A stretch of DNA of 64,000 bases, taken from assembly GCF_001693815.1 (NCBI RefSeq), contig NZ_MBQD01000023.1:62001-126000 (forward strand), in the 5' to 3' direction. The DNA is from Tessaracoccus lapidicaptus (GTDB taxonomy: Bacteria; Actinomycetota; Actinomycetes; Propionibacteriales; Propionibacteriaceae). Shown here in pieces: positions 35,651 to 44,404 of the stretch (the stretch's first letter is position 1; each line of letters starts with the position of its first letter). The notes below the pieces were generated by a model, which saw only the letters and a program-made list of their open reading frames with translations, ran no database searches and was not told where the DNA came from. Position numbers and translations under genes: made by a program.

Positions 35651-37480
35651 ATGCGCGACCCCCTGCCGCTCGATGCCGTCCTGCACTATCCCGACGCCGT
35701 GTCCCAGGTCACGGCCACGTCCGCCGGTGTCCACTGGCTGGCGACCATCGCCGCGGAGGACGGCCGGGTGACCGTGCGCCGCCTGGCCGACGGCACCGTG
35801 ACCGACCTCACCCCCGAGGCACAGGTTCGCTCGCGCGTCATGGAGTACGGCGGCGGCGCCTACGCCGTCGACGGCCATCTGCTGGCCCATTGCGACGATC
35901 GCACCCGGCGCGTCTGGCTGGTTGACGGCGATCGCCGGACGCCCCTGACGCCGGCCGACTCGCCCTTCGTCTACGGCGGCCTGGCCCTCAGCGCAGCCGA
36001 CGGAGTTCTCCTGGCGGTGCGGGAGGACCACTCCGCGTCGCCGGAGCCGCGCACCGAGATCGTCGCGCTGTCGCTGTCGTCGGACAATCCCGACGGCGGC
36101 CGCGTCCTGGTCACGGGCGCCGACTTCTACGCCGGCCTCCGCCTCCGGGCCGGCCAGCTCGCGTGGTACCAGTGGAACCACCCCGACATGAGCTGGGACA
36201 CCAGCGAGGTCTGGACCGCCCCGCTCGCCGATCCCGGCCTCGCGCGCGCCGTGTCGGCCCGCCCCGGCGTGTCGGCCCAGCGGCCCCTGTGGCTGGATGA
36301 CGGCAGGCTCGCCCACACCACGGACGAGTCGGGGTTCTGGAACTGGCGCGTCGAGGACGGACCCGCGTGGCGCGTCCCGCACGACTGCGACGTCCCCACC
36401 TGGGTCCTCACGCCCCCGGTGGCCGCCGTCGTGGCGGGCGGCGCCATCGCCTCCGTGGAGTTCGACGGCGGCATCGGGTCGCTGGCCGTGTGGGACTCCC
36501 GCACCGGCGCCGTCACCCACCCGCTCCCGGGGACGACGTCGATCGAGTCGGTCGCGGCACACGATGGCGTCCTCTACGCCGTCGCGGAGTGGCCGGACCG
36601 GCCCGCGACCCTGGTGGGGCTCCACCCCGACGGAACGCACCGCATCCTGGCCGGTGGCGGGTCCGGCCGGGTCGTCGCCGCCCCGCAGGCGGTCTGGGCG
36701 GACGGACCGGCCGGCCCGGTGCACGCATGGCTCTACCTGCCCGGCACGCCCTGTCCCCCGCTGATCGTGCTGACGCACGGGGGACCCACGTCGATGACGA
36801 CGGCGTCCTACGATCCGGGCATCCAGTTCTGGGTCTCGCGCGGATTCGCGGTGGTCGACGTCAACTACTCGGGGTCCACCGGCTTCGGACGCGCCTACCG
36901 TGACCGGCTGCGCGGCGCCTGGGGCGAGCTCGACGTCGCCGACGCCGCCGCGGTGGTCGGCGTCCTGGCGTCGGACGGGACCGTCGACGCCCATCGGGTC
37001 GCGATCACCGGCGGCAGCGCCGGCGGGTACACCACCTTGAAGTCACTCGTGTCGACCGACGTCTATGCCGCCGGCATCAGCCGCTACGGCATCGGCTACC
37101 TGCCGACCCTCGCCACGGACACGCACAAGGCAGAGTCGCGCTATTTGGACTCGCTCATCGCTCCCTGGCCGGCCGGGCGCGAGGTGTACGAGGCCCGCTC
37201 GCCCATCAACCATCTGGACCGGCTCCGCACCCCGATGTTGATCCTGCAGGGCACCGACGACAAGGTGGTGCCCCCGGACCAGGCCGAGCGCATGGCGGAG
37301 GCCGTCCGCGCCGCGGGGCTCCCGGTGGCGCTGGTCATGTTCGACGGTGAGGGTCACGGGTTCCGCTCGATGTCGGCTCGGCGCGCCGCGCTGGAGTCGC
37401 AGGTGTCGTTCCTGGAGCAGGTGTTCGCGATGGCCCCCAGCCCTGACGTGCCGCGGCTCGCGATCGAGAACCTCTCCTAG
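35651..37480 (+). CDS. S9 prolyl oligopeptidase family hydrolase
   Basis: A 609-residue protein with an N-terminal beta-propeller-like region (1-370) and a C-terminal alpha/beta hydrolase. Catalytic serine in TGGSAGGYTT, aspartate in GTDDKVVPP and histidine in GEGHGFRS; oxyanion region LTHGGPTS. Probably a cytoplasmic dipeptidyl- or acylaminoacyl-peptidase, since no signal peptide is seen. Its stop overlaps the yggS stop on the other strand by 4 nt. Confidence 0.92.
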   Translation: MRDPLPLDAVLHYPDAVSQVTATSAGVHWLATIAAEDGRVTVRRLADGTVTDLTPEAQVRSRVMEYGGGAYAVDGHLLAHCDDRTRRVWLVDGDRRTPLTPADSPFVYGGLALSAADGVLLAVREDHSASPEPRTEIVALSLSSDNPDGGRVLVTGADFYAGLRLRAGQLAWYQWNHPDMSWDTSEVWTAPLADPGLARAVSARPGVSAQRPLWLDDGRLAHTTDESGFWNWRVEDGPAWRVPHDCDVPTWVLTPPVAAVVAGGAIASVEFDGGIGSLAVWDSRTGAVTHPLPGTTSIESVAAHDGVLYAVAEWPDRPATLVGLHPDGTHRILAGGGSGRVVAAPQAVWADGPAGPVHAWLYLPGTPCPPLIVLTHGGPTSMTTASYDPGIQFWVSRGFAVVDVNYSGSTGFGRAYRDRLRGAWGELDVADAAAVVGVLASDGTVDAHRVAITGGSAGGYTTLKSLVSTDVYAAGISRYGIGYLPTLATDTHKAESRYLDSLIAPWPAGREVYEARSPINHLDRLRTPMLILQGTDDKVVPPDQAERMAEAVRAAGLPVALVMFDGEGHGFRSMSARRAALESQVSFLEQVFAMAPSPDVPRLAIENLS

Positions 37481-38166
37481 TACTCGCGGGGGCCGAACAC
37501 CGCGGTCCCCAGCCGGACCGTCGTGGCGCCGTGCGCGATGGCGATGCGGTAGTCCCCTGACATGCCCATGCTCAGCTCGTCCCAGCCGCCCCCGTCGGCG
37601 TCACGCAGCGCGTCCCGCAGCCCCGCGAGGGTCCGGAAGCAGGCCGCCACCGCATCGCGGTCCGGGCTGTTGACCGCCATGGTCATGAGGCCGCGGGCCT
37701 CGAGCAGGTCGTAGGGCCTGAGTGCGGCGGCGAACGCGGCCGCCTCGTCGGGCCGGACGCCGGACTTGGCCTCCTCGGCGGAGGTGTTGACCTGGATCAG
37801 GACCGGGAGGCGGCGCCCCGTTCCCTCCAGACGACGCTGGAGCGCCTCGGCCAGGCGGATGCTGTCCAGGGAGTGCAGTTCTGCTGCTATCTCCGCGACC
37901 TGGCGGGCCTTGTTCGTCTGGACGTGACCGATGACGGCGAACCCGATCCCCTCCCCGTGCAGGGCCGCGTGCTTGGCGGCCATCTCCTGCACCTTGTTCT
38001 CCCCGAAGAGGATGTATCCGGCGGCGCGCGCCTCTCGGATGCTGTCGACCGTGTGGTACTTCGACACCGGCAGCAGCCGGACCTCGGCGGGGTCGCGGCC
38101 GGCCTCGCGACAGGCCTCGTCGATGTCGGCCCGGACGGCGGCCAGGCGCTCAGCGATGCTCGCCAC
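37477..38166 (-). CDS. yggS: YggS-type pyridoxal phosphate homeostasis protein
   Basis: A 229-residue single-barrel PLP protein. Lysine that binds PLP in LLPVSKYHTVD, followed by GENKVQEMAAK, IGHVQTNKAR, VNTSAEEAKSG and LSMGMSGDYRIAIAHGAT. Members keep free PLP and amino-acid pools in balance. It is complete and starts with ATG 38166. Confidence 0.94.
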   Translation of the reverse strand: MASIAERLAAVRADIDEACREAGRDPAEVRLLPVSKYHTVDSIREARAAGYILFGENKVQEMAAKHAALHGEGIGFAVIGHVQTNKARQVAEIAAELHSLDSIRLAEALQRRLEGTGRRLPVLIQVNTSAEEAKSGVRPDEAAAFAAALRPYDLLEARGLMTMAVNSPDRDAVAACFRTLAGLRDALRDADGGGWDELSMGMSGDYRIAIAHGATTVRLGTAVFGPREY

Positions 38167-38234
38167 GCCTCACCTCCCGATCGTCAGGGTCCCCACGGTC
38201 CATTCAAGCACCGGCCGGGCGGGGACAGGCAATC

Positions 38235-38278
38235 GGGTGGGCCGTTGGCCTCCCCCCATGCAGGCCAACGACCCACCC
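38235..38278. terminator. Long intergenic hairpin between the vWA operon and yggS
   Basis: Seventeen-base arms (38235-38251 and 38262-38278) pair with a single mismatch around a 10-base loop containing CCCCCC. No T-run follows on either strand. It sits in the 214-bp gap, which has no gene, downstream of the vWA operon and upstream of yggS, and also contains a smaller GTACCG/CGGTAC inverted repeat near 38350-38375. Confidence 0.55.
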
Positions 38279-38380
38279 GGACCCGGATGAGTGAGCTGAC
38301 CCCCACGGTAGTGGCCGTACGTGGCAGTGGCTAGCGCTGATCCATTTCTGTACCGAACCCGTACGACCCGGTACGCCCGA

Positions 38381-39337
38381 TCAGGGCCAGCGGGCGCCGA
38401 GCGAGATGACGCCGAGCGCGGCGAGGGCGGCGAAGATGATGGCAAGCCCCGCGTAGCGGTCGGTCACCTCGGCCGGCACCCGCTCCGTCCCGACCGAGCG
38501 CCGGATGGCTTCGTACACCTCGCGCAGCTGGCCGCTGTTCTCCGCCGCGTACTTCTTGCCCCCCGAGAGTCGGGCGATCTCGGACAGCTCGTAGTGGTCG
38601 ACGGCGACCCGCTGGCGTTGCCCGTCCTGCTCGACGTAGCCGTTGTCGGTGCCGTACGCGATGGTGTAGACGGGCACCTCCTGGCTCGCCGCCAGTTCGG
38701 CCGCGCCGGCCGAGCTCCGGCCGATGTTGGTCGCGCCGTCGGACAGAAGGACGACGGCGGCGGGGGCGACGGCCTCCGGGTCGTCCGGGTCCGGGGCCAC
38801 CAGCGTCAGCGCCTTGAGGCTGGTGTACACGCCCTCACCGACCGCCGTCGAGGGGGCGAGCTGGACGGCGTCGATGGCCCGGGCGACGGCCCCACGGTCG
38901 ATGGTCGGGGGCACCGCGATGTCCGGCGTGCCCGCGAACGTCACCAGCGCCACGTTGAACCGCTCGGGCAGTGAGTCGATGAAGGCCTTGGCGCCGGCCT
39001 GGGCGGCTGCGAGCCGGTTGGGTTCGACGTCCTCGGCCTCCATGGACCAGGAGACGTCGAGCGCGACGACGATGGTGGCCCGGTCGCGCGGCTGATCGAC
39101 GTAGTCCTTCGGCACCGCCCACGCGATGATGAGCGAGCCGAGGCTCAGGAGCGCGAGCAGGACGGCGCCGTGCCGCTTCCACGCGGCGTCACGGGGCAGG
39201 ACGACCCGCAGGCGGCTGCTCATGGGTCGCTGGACGCGGCGCCCGGCGAGCAGGACGTACAGGACCGCGATGAGCGGGATGATGGCCAGCGCCCACAGCC
39301 GCTCGGGCCGCATGAACTCCAGCATGAGGGGCGTCAT
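38381..39337 (-). CDS. von Willebrand factor A domain membrane protein (BatA/BatB-like), second copy
   Basis: A 318-residue protein: two N-terminal transmembrane helices (about 10-30 and 55-75), a vWA domain (about 88-270) with a MIDAS motif DVSWSM, and a C-terminal transmembrane helix (IIFAALAALGVISLGA). ATG 39337 overlaps the stop of the first vWA gene by 4 nt; an upstream start at 39346 is possible. Last gene of a MoxR-DUF58-vWA-vWA operon, a widespread module thought to assemble or activate protein complexes with metal cofactors. Paralogue of the gene before it. Confidence 0.88.
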   Translation of the reverse strand: MTPLMLEFMRPERLWALAIIPLIAVLYVLLAGRRVQRPMSSRLRVVLPRDAAWKRHGAVLLALLSLGSLIIAWAVPKDYVDQPRDRATIVVALDVSWSMEAEDVEPNRLAAAQAGAKAFIDSLPERFNVALVTFAGTPDIAVPPTIDRGAVARAIDAVQLAPSTAVGEGVYTSLKALTLVAPDPDDPEAVAPAAVVLLSDGATNIGRSSAGAAELAASQEVPVYTIAYGTDNGYVEQDGQRQRVAVDHYELSEIARLSGGKKYAAENSGQLREVYEAIRRSVGTERVPAEVTDRYAGLAIIFAALAALGVISLGARWP

Positions 39338-40293
39338 CGCGGCCACCTCGCGGCCATCATGACGGCCCCCAGAGCGGCGACGATGGCGAACCCCAGGGCG
39401 GCGAACGCGTACTGCGCCGTGATGGGCTTCTTGACGTCCTCATAGCCGACCACGGAGCCGATCTGTCGATACGCCGTCGCGAGGGACTCGGCGTCGTCGG
39501 CGTCGACCGAGCGTCCGCCGGTCTCGACAGCGATCCGCTCGAGCGTCGCGGTGTCGGGAGCGACGTTCTCGCGCTGGCCGTCGATGTCGACGAAACCGTT
39601 CTGGGTGCCGTAGGCGATCGTGAACACCGGGATGTCGCGGCCCTTGGCGCGGCTCACCGCCTGGTCCGGGGCCGCGCCCTCGGTGGAGGCGCCGTCGGAG
39701 AGCAGGACGACCATGGCCGGCGCCGGCTCCTCGTCGTCCTCTCCGGGAGGCGCCTGGTCCACCGCGCGCAAGGCGGCGTCGATGGAGTCGCCGATGGCCG
39801 TGCCGTCGGCGAGTTCCAGGGCAGCGATGGCGCGCTGCGTGACGCCCCGGTCGGTGGTCGGGGGGACGACGATCGAGGGGCGGCCGGACAGGGCGACCAC
39901 GGCCACGTTGAAGCTGTCGGGGAGGTTCTCGACGAAGGTGCCGGCGGCGGCCTTCGCCGCCTCGAGCCGGGAGGGCTCGACGTCCTCGGCCGACATGGAC
40001 AGCGAGGTGTCGACCACGAGGACGACGGTCGCACGCTCACGCGGCTGACGCTCGGTGCCGAGCGGGTTCGCGTAGGCCAGGCCCAACGCCACCAGAGACG
40101 CCAGCGACATCGCCACCGCGAGATGCCGGGTCCAGCGGCGCTGCGCACCCACGACGCGGTTGAGGACCCCGGTGTTGGTGAACCGCAACGCGACGCGGCC
40201 CTTGAGCCGCAGCAGCACGAGGTAGACGATGACGAGCACGGGCAGCAGGAGCAGGGTCCACAGCCGCTCCGGGTTCTCGAACTCCGGGATCAC
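39334..40293 (-). CDS. von Willebrand factor A domain membrane protein (BatA/BatB-like), first copy
   Basis: A 319-residue protein with the same plan as its neighbour: N-terminal transmembrane helices (WTLLLLPVLVIVYLVLL and about 60-77), a vWA domain with MIDAS motif VDTSLSM, and a C-terminal helix. The shared phrases RERATVVLVVDTS, VEPSRLEAAKA and FTIAYGTQNGFVD show recent tandem duplication. GTG 40293 overlaps the DUF58 stop (GTGA). Confidence 0.88.
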   Translation of the reverse strand: MIPEFENPERLWTLLLLPVLVIVYLVLLRLKGRVALRFTNTGVLNRVVGAQRRWTRHLAVAMSLASLVALGLAYANPLGTERQPRERATVVLVVDTSLSMSAEDVEPSRLEAAKAAAGTFVENLPDSFNVAVVALSGRPSIVVPPTTDRGVTQRAIAALELADGTAIGDSIDAALRAVDQAPPGEDDEEPAPAMVVLLSDGASTEGAAPDQAVSRAKGRDIPVFTIAYGTQNGFVDIDGQRENVAPDTATLERIAVETGGRSVDADDAESLATAYRQIGSVVGYEDVKKPITAQYAFAALGFAIVAALGAVMMAARWPR

Positions 40294-41318
40294 TTGCTCA
40301 CCCCCTGGGGGGGCTGGTGCAGCATGCCCGCGATGCGCCGGTAGTTGAGGACGAACCGGGCGATGTCTGCCACCCAGTCCCGGTCCGTGCGGAGCTGGAT
40401 GTGTCCGGCGCCGGCGCGCCGCAACGCGACGCGCACCCGCTCGCGCTGAGCCCGGGTGGCGGCGTCCATGCGGCGCCGGGCGGCGTCGTCGGAGGTGTTG
40501 ACGTAGCGCGCGAACGAGGTCTCGGGGTCGTGGATGAGCATCTCGCCGACGTCGGGCAGCTCCAGTTCGTGTCGGTCGACGACCTCGACGCAGAGGACCT
40601 GGTTACGCACGGCCAGCCGACGCACCGCCTTCTCCCACGGCGGCGGGACCTCAGGATCCAGCTCCGAGTCGCCCGGCGTGAGGAAGTCCGAGACGATGAC
40701 CCGCATGCCCCGACGCCGCTGGGACCGGGTCATGTGTTCGATGCCGTCGGCGAGTTCGAGGTCACCTGGGGCGTGGTCCGGCACGATCGGCTCGACGAGC
40801 ATCTTGCGCAGCAGACCGTAGAGCGCTGTGCGGCCTGAACGGGCGGGCAGGCGCTTGACCTGGTCGGGAAGCATCATCATGCCTCCGAAACGGTCGCCCA
40901 TCCGCTGGCTGAGGAAGCCGATGGTGGCGATCGCCGCGATCCCCAGGTCGCGCTTGGTGACGCCCTCGGTTCCCCAGTTCATCGACGGGGTCACGTCGAG
41001 CAAAGCCCAGACCTCCAGCTCCCGGTCGGCCATGGTGTCGCGGACGTGCGGGACGGTCGTACGGGCCGTGACGGCCCAGTCGATCTTGCGGACGTCGTCC
41101 TGGCCCGGCTGATAGACGCGCGCGTCGTTGGTGTCGGAGCCGGCACCCGGCAGCAGCCCCAGGTGGTCACCGTGGAGGAAGCCCTCCAGCCGGCGCACGA
41201 TCGTCAGTTCGAGCCGGCGCAGGGCCGCCTCGGGGGCGAGCCGCGCCAGTGGGATCGTCGGCCCGGTGGGCGGCCTGAGGACCGACCACTCGGCGCCGCT
41301 CTCGTCGGGTCGGGCCAC
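40290..41318 (-). CDS. DUF58 domain protein
   Basis: A 342-residue protein with the DUF58 signature (GLLPGAGSDTNDARVYQPGQ, DDVRKIDWAVTART) and a vWA-like fold with DVTPSMNWG. Partner of the MoxR ATPase in the module. GTG 41318 is chosen because GAGGGA precedes it and the MoxR stop lies 11 nt upstream; the frame stays open far upstream, antisense-like, but codes nothing recognisable there. Confidence 0.88.
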   Translation of the reverse strand: MARPDESGAEWSVLRPPTGPTIPLARLAPEAALRRLELTIVRRLEGFLHGDHLGLLPGAGSDTNDARVYQPGQDDVRKIDWAVTARTTVPHVRDTMADRELEVWALLDVTPSMNWGTEGVTKRDLGIAAIATIGFLSQRMGDRFGGMMMLPDQVKRLPARSGRTALYGLLRKMLVEPIVPDHAPGDLELADGIEHMTRSQRRRGMRVIVSDFLTPGDSELDPEVPPPWEKAVRRLAVRNQVLCVEVVDRHELELPDVGEMLIHDPETSFARYVNTSDDAARRRMDAATRAQRERVRVALRRAGAGHIQLRTDRDWVADIARFVLNYRRIAGMLHQPPQGVSK

Positions 41319-41329
41319 GGGGCGGTCCC

Positions 41330-42394
41330 TCAGCTGCGCCCGGGCTGGTGGGCATGGCTCTGGTGCGCCGCCTCGCGCTGCTGCTCGTTCCACACGGGTG
41401 TGGGTGCCGGAACCATGGCGACGATGCGGTCGACGACGTCGGTGGGGTTGATGTTGTCCGCCACGGCGTCGAAGGCCAGCACGATGCGGTGCGCCATGAC
41501 GTCGCGGGCGACGGCCTGCACGTCGGTGGGGAGCACGTAGTCGCGGCCGTTGATGAGCGCCAGCGCCCGCGAGGCGGCCACGAGGCCCAGGGTCGCGCGC
41601 GGCGAGCAGCCGATCTGGATGACGCCGGTGAGGTCCGGCATGCCGAAATCGGCGGGGGTCCGGGAGGCGAGTACCAGCCGCACGATGTACTCGGCCACCA
41701 GGTTGTGGACGAACACGTTGGAAGCCATGTCCTGCAGATGGCGCACCGACGCCGGGTCCAGGACCCGGTTCGCCTCCGGCGGGCTGACGCTCATGCGGCG
41801 CAGGATCTCCAGCTCCTCGTTGCCGCGCGGGTAGGGCACGTCCACCTTGAGGAGGAAGCGGTCCCGCTGGGCCTCGGGCAGCGGGTAGACGCCCTCCGAC
41901 TCGATGGGGTTCTGGGTGGCGATGACGATGAAGGGCTTCGGCGCGGGGTAGGTGCGGCCGCCGATGGACACCTGCTTCTCGGCCATCAGCTCGAGCATCG
42001 CGGACTGCACCTTGGCGGGAGCTCTGTTGATCTCGTCGGCCAGGACGAAGTTGACGAACACGGGGCCGAGCTCGATCTCGAAGCTCTCCGTCCGCGCGGA
42101 ATAGATGCGCGTGCCGACGATGTCCGAGGGCACGAGGTCCGGGGTGAACTGCACCCGCGCAAAGTCGCCGCCGACGACGGTCGCGAACGACCGGACGGCC
42201 AGGGTCTTCGCGACGCCGGGCACGCCCTCGAGCAGGCAGTGGCCCTTCGCCAGCAGCGCCACCATCAGCTGCTGCACCATGTGCTCCTGGCCGACGATGA
42301 CCCGCTGCACCTGGCTGATCGCGTCGCCCAGCAGGCGTGCGGCCCCGGCGACGTCGCGCGGCAGATCGGTCTCGTCGATCGACGGTGTGCTCAC
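41330..42394 (-). CDS. MoxR-type AAA+ ATPase
   Basis: A 354-residue AAA+ ATPase. Walker A GVPGVAKTL, Walker B FVLADEINRAP, sensor 1 IATQNPIE and arginine finger region LPEAQRDRF. GTG 42394 follows GGAGT. First gene of the MoxR-DUF58-vWA-vWA operon; such ATPases act as chaperones for metal-cofactor or surface complexes. Substrate not known here. Confidence 0.93.
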   Translation of the reverse strand: MSTPSIDETDLPRDVAGAARLLGDAISQVQRVIVGQEHMVQQLMVALLAKGHCLLEGVPGVAKTLAVRSFATVVGGDFARVQFTPDLVPSDIVGTRIYSARTESFEIELGPVFVNFVLADEINRAPAKVQSAMLELMAEKQVSIGGRTYPAPKPFIVIATQNPIESEGVYPLPEAQRDRFLLKVDVPYPRGNEELEILRRMSVSPPEANRVLDPASVRHLQDMASNVFVHNLVAEYIVRLVLASRTPADFGMPDLTGVIQIGCSPRATLGLVAASRALALINGRDYVLPTDVQAVARDVMAHRIVLAFDAVADNINPTDVVDRIVAMVPAPTPVWNEQQREAAHQSHAHQPGRS

Positions 42395-42521
42395 GCGGTG
42401 ACTCCTTCTGGTTCGGTCGTGACCCGCGCCCAACGATAGCGCCCGGAGGAAGCGCTCCCGCGGGCCCGAGCGCGCCGACCGGACACGCGCCCGCCCGGTG
42501 ACGCGTGGTTTGATGGTACCG

Positions 42522-43397
42522 ATGAGCACCCACGACGACGCCGGCCGCGACCCGGCCCCGATGGCCGGTCACCATCCGCTCCGCGACGACGACCCGGCGC
42601 GGGTCGGAGACTTCTGGCTCGACTCGCGCCTCACCGCGACCCCGGCCGGCACGGCGTTCGCGGCGCACGAGGAGCGCGGAGACGCGGTCCTTCTCATCCT
42701 GCTGTCCGAGGGCGCGGCCGCCGACCCCGCGGCACGCGCGCGTTTCGCCGGCGAGGTCAACGCCATGCACATCGACACCGTGGTCGCCCGCGGCGGGCAG
42801 GACCAGGACGACGGCCGCATGGCAGTGCGATTCCGCGGGGAGGCCGAGGACCCGGCCCTCGCGGACCACGGTCCGCTCGCCCCCTGGGCGGCGCTGGCCT
42901 TCGACGGCTCGCTGGCCGCCGTTCTGGAGGCCGACCGCGTGTTGCGGGCGGTCGACCTGTCGATGAGCCCGCCGCTCAGCGAGCCGTCCGGGCCCGACTA
43001 CCGGCTGCACTGGATCGACCGCACGGGCACCGGACCGACCCGTGCGTGGCCGCTCCCCTGGCCCGGCCGCACGGACCGCGCCGGGTGGATCACGATGCTG
43101 GTGTCGTTCCTGCTCATGGCGCTGATCACCGCCGTCGCGATCCTGCTGGCGATCCTCGCGTTCCAGAACCAGCCGCCCGTCAACGCGCCCCAGCCGATCC
43201 CCTCGATGGGCGAGGGCAGCGGCTCCGGCTCGCCGTCCGGCTCGCAGACGGGCTCGCAGTCGGGTGAGCCTCAGTCGCCGTCGGGCACCCCGTCCCCCGG
43301 CAGCGACCCGGGCCCCTACTCGGACAGCCCGTCGATGAACCAGCCCAGCGGCGACCAGTCCGGTCCCGGCGCCCCGACGGTCAACCCTCGGCTCTGA
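42522..43397 (+). CDS. Single-pass membrane protein with Ser/Gly/Pro-rich tail
   Basis: A 291-residue hypothetical protein divergent from the MoxR operon. The N-terminal 180 residues are soluble and acidic. One transmembrane helix (ITMLVSFLLMALITAVAILL, about 188-215) is followed by a Ser/Gly/Pro/Gln low-complexity tail that would be outside the cell. ATG 42522 is preferred over 42498 because the latter adds unrelated residues. I do not recognise the family. Confidence 0.65.
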   Translation: MSTHDDAGRDPAPMAGHHPLRDDDPARVGDFWLDSRLTATPAGTAFAAHEERGDAVLLILLSEGAAADPAARARFAGEVNAMHIDTVVARGGQDQDDGRMAVRFRGEAEDPALADHGPLAPWAALAFDGSLAAVLEADRVLRAVDLSMSPPLSEPSGPDYRLHWIDRTGTGPTRAWPLPWPGRTDRAGWITMLVSFLLMALITAVAILLAILAFQNQPPVNAPQPIPSMGEGSGSGSPSGSQTGSQSGEPQSPSGTPSPGSDPGPYSDSPSMNQPSGDQSGPGAPTVNPRL

Positions 43398-43435
43398 CCG
43401 GCCCAGCCGGCCGCGCTATGCTGGCGGCCCGTCAC

Positions 43436-43509
43436 GGGGCGATAGCACAGCCGGTTAGTGCAGCGGACTCATAATCCGCGGGTCGCGGGTTCGAGCCCCG
43501 CTCGCCCCA
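43436..43509 (+). tRNA. tRNA with CAT anticodon (elongator Met or Ile2)
   Basis: Acceptor GGGGCGA pairs with TCGCCCC, anticodon arm GCGGA CT CAT AA TCCGC, T-arm CGCGGGTTCGAGCCCCGC split by the loop. CCA is not encoded. It is not initiator tRNA: the anticodon stem lacks the three G-C pairs. Whether it is Met or lysidine-modified Ile2 cannot be settled by eye. A -10-like TATGCT lies at 43417-43422. Confidence 0.9.
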
Positions 43510-43510
43510 C

Positions 43511-44341
43511 TCAGGCGCCGACGCGCGACGCCACCTCCGACAACCACGCGGCCACCCCCGCCGGCCCGTCGGCCAGGACGTCGGCCCGGTCGCCGAGCGC
43601 CGGGAGCTCCGCCGAGCCGCTGACGACGCGGCAGGTGGCCAGGCCGGCCGCCGCGAGGTCGTCCAGGAGATCGAACGCGGGCAGGTCGCCCAGATCGTCG
43701 CCGCACATCGCCACGACAAGCGCACCGGTCTCCTCGACGATGTCCCTGAGCGCCTCGCCCTTGGTGACCGTCGACGCGCGCAGCTCGAGGATGAATTTTC
43801 CGGGCTCCAGGACCAGGCCGTTGGCGGCAGCGATGCGCGCGACGTGCGGCTTCAGCTCGGCGAAAGCGGCCGCCGGATCCGGGCAGCGCCGGGTGTGCAC
43901 CCCGACCGCCCGGCCCTTGTGCTCCAGGTGCACCCCGGGCGGGCCGACCTCGTCGAGCAGCCGCTCCAGCTCGACGGTGGCCACAGCGACGCTCTGCGGG
44001 GTCTCGGGCGGGGTGGCGACGCCAGTCGCCGCATCCCATCGCTCTGCTCCGTACTGGCCCAGGACCACCAAGCGGTCCAGGCCAGGCCTCTCCGCCAGCC
44101 GGCCGAGCCGCACCACCGTCTCGACCGGGCGGCCCGTGATGACGACGAGATGGCCCACTCGATGGCCCAACTCCGTGAGCGCGGTCGCGGCCGCGGGATG
44201 CAGCGCGGAGAGGTCCGGATCGTCGACGATCGGGGCCAGGGTGCCGTCGAAATCCATGGCGACAAGGACCCGGTCCGGGGCCGCCGCCGCGGCGTCGAAG
44301 AACTCGTGGGCTGCGTCTGAGATGGCTCGCCAAGAAGTCAT
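43511..44341 (-). CDS. otsB: Trehalose-6-phosphate phosphatase
   Basis: A 276-residue HAD phosphatase that makes trehalose from trehalose-6-phosphate. Motif I MDFDGTLAPI, motif II VITGRP, lysine in LEPGKFILELR and motif IV CGDDLGDLPAFD. ATG 44341 begins the family N-terminus. Divergent from otsA with 63 bp between, so the two share a promoter region. Confidence 0.95.
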   Translation of the reverse strand: MTSWRAISDAAHEFFDAAAAAPDRVLVAMDFDGTLAPIVDDPDLSALHPAAATALTELGHRVGHLVVITGRPVETVVRLGRLAERPGLDRLVVLGQYGAERWDAATGVATPPETPQSVAVATVELERLLDEVGPPGVHLEHKGRAVGVHTRRCPDPAAAFAELKPHVARIAAANGLVLEPGKFILELRASTVTKGEALRDIVEETGALVVAMCGDDLGDLPAFDLLDDLAAAGLATCRVVSGSAELPALGDRADVLADGPAGVAAWLSEVASRVGA

Positions 44342-44404
44342 GCCCACACTCTGCCACGGCGGATCGTCCCGGCCAGTCGCTAGGGTGTAGAGCAGGAGGA
44401 ACCA

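Noticed and set aside
40290-43010. A 906-codon open frame spanning DUF58 and beyond
   Set aside because: Beyond about 41318 it is antisense to or out of frame with the MoxR gene and the hypothetical at 42522, and codes only low-complexity Arg/Gly-rich sequence; it is a GC-rich shadow.
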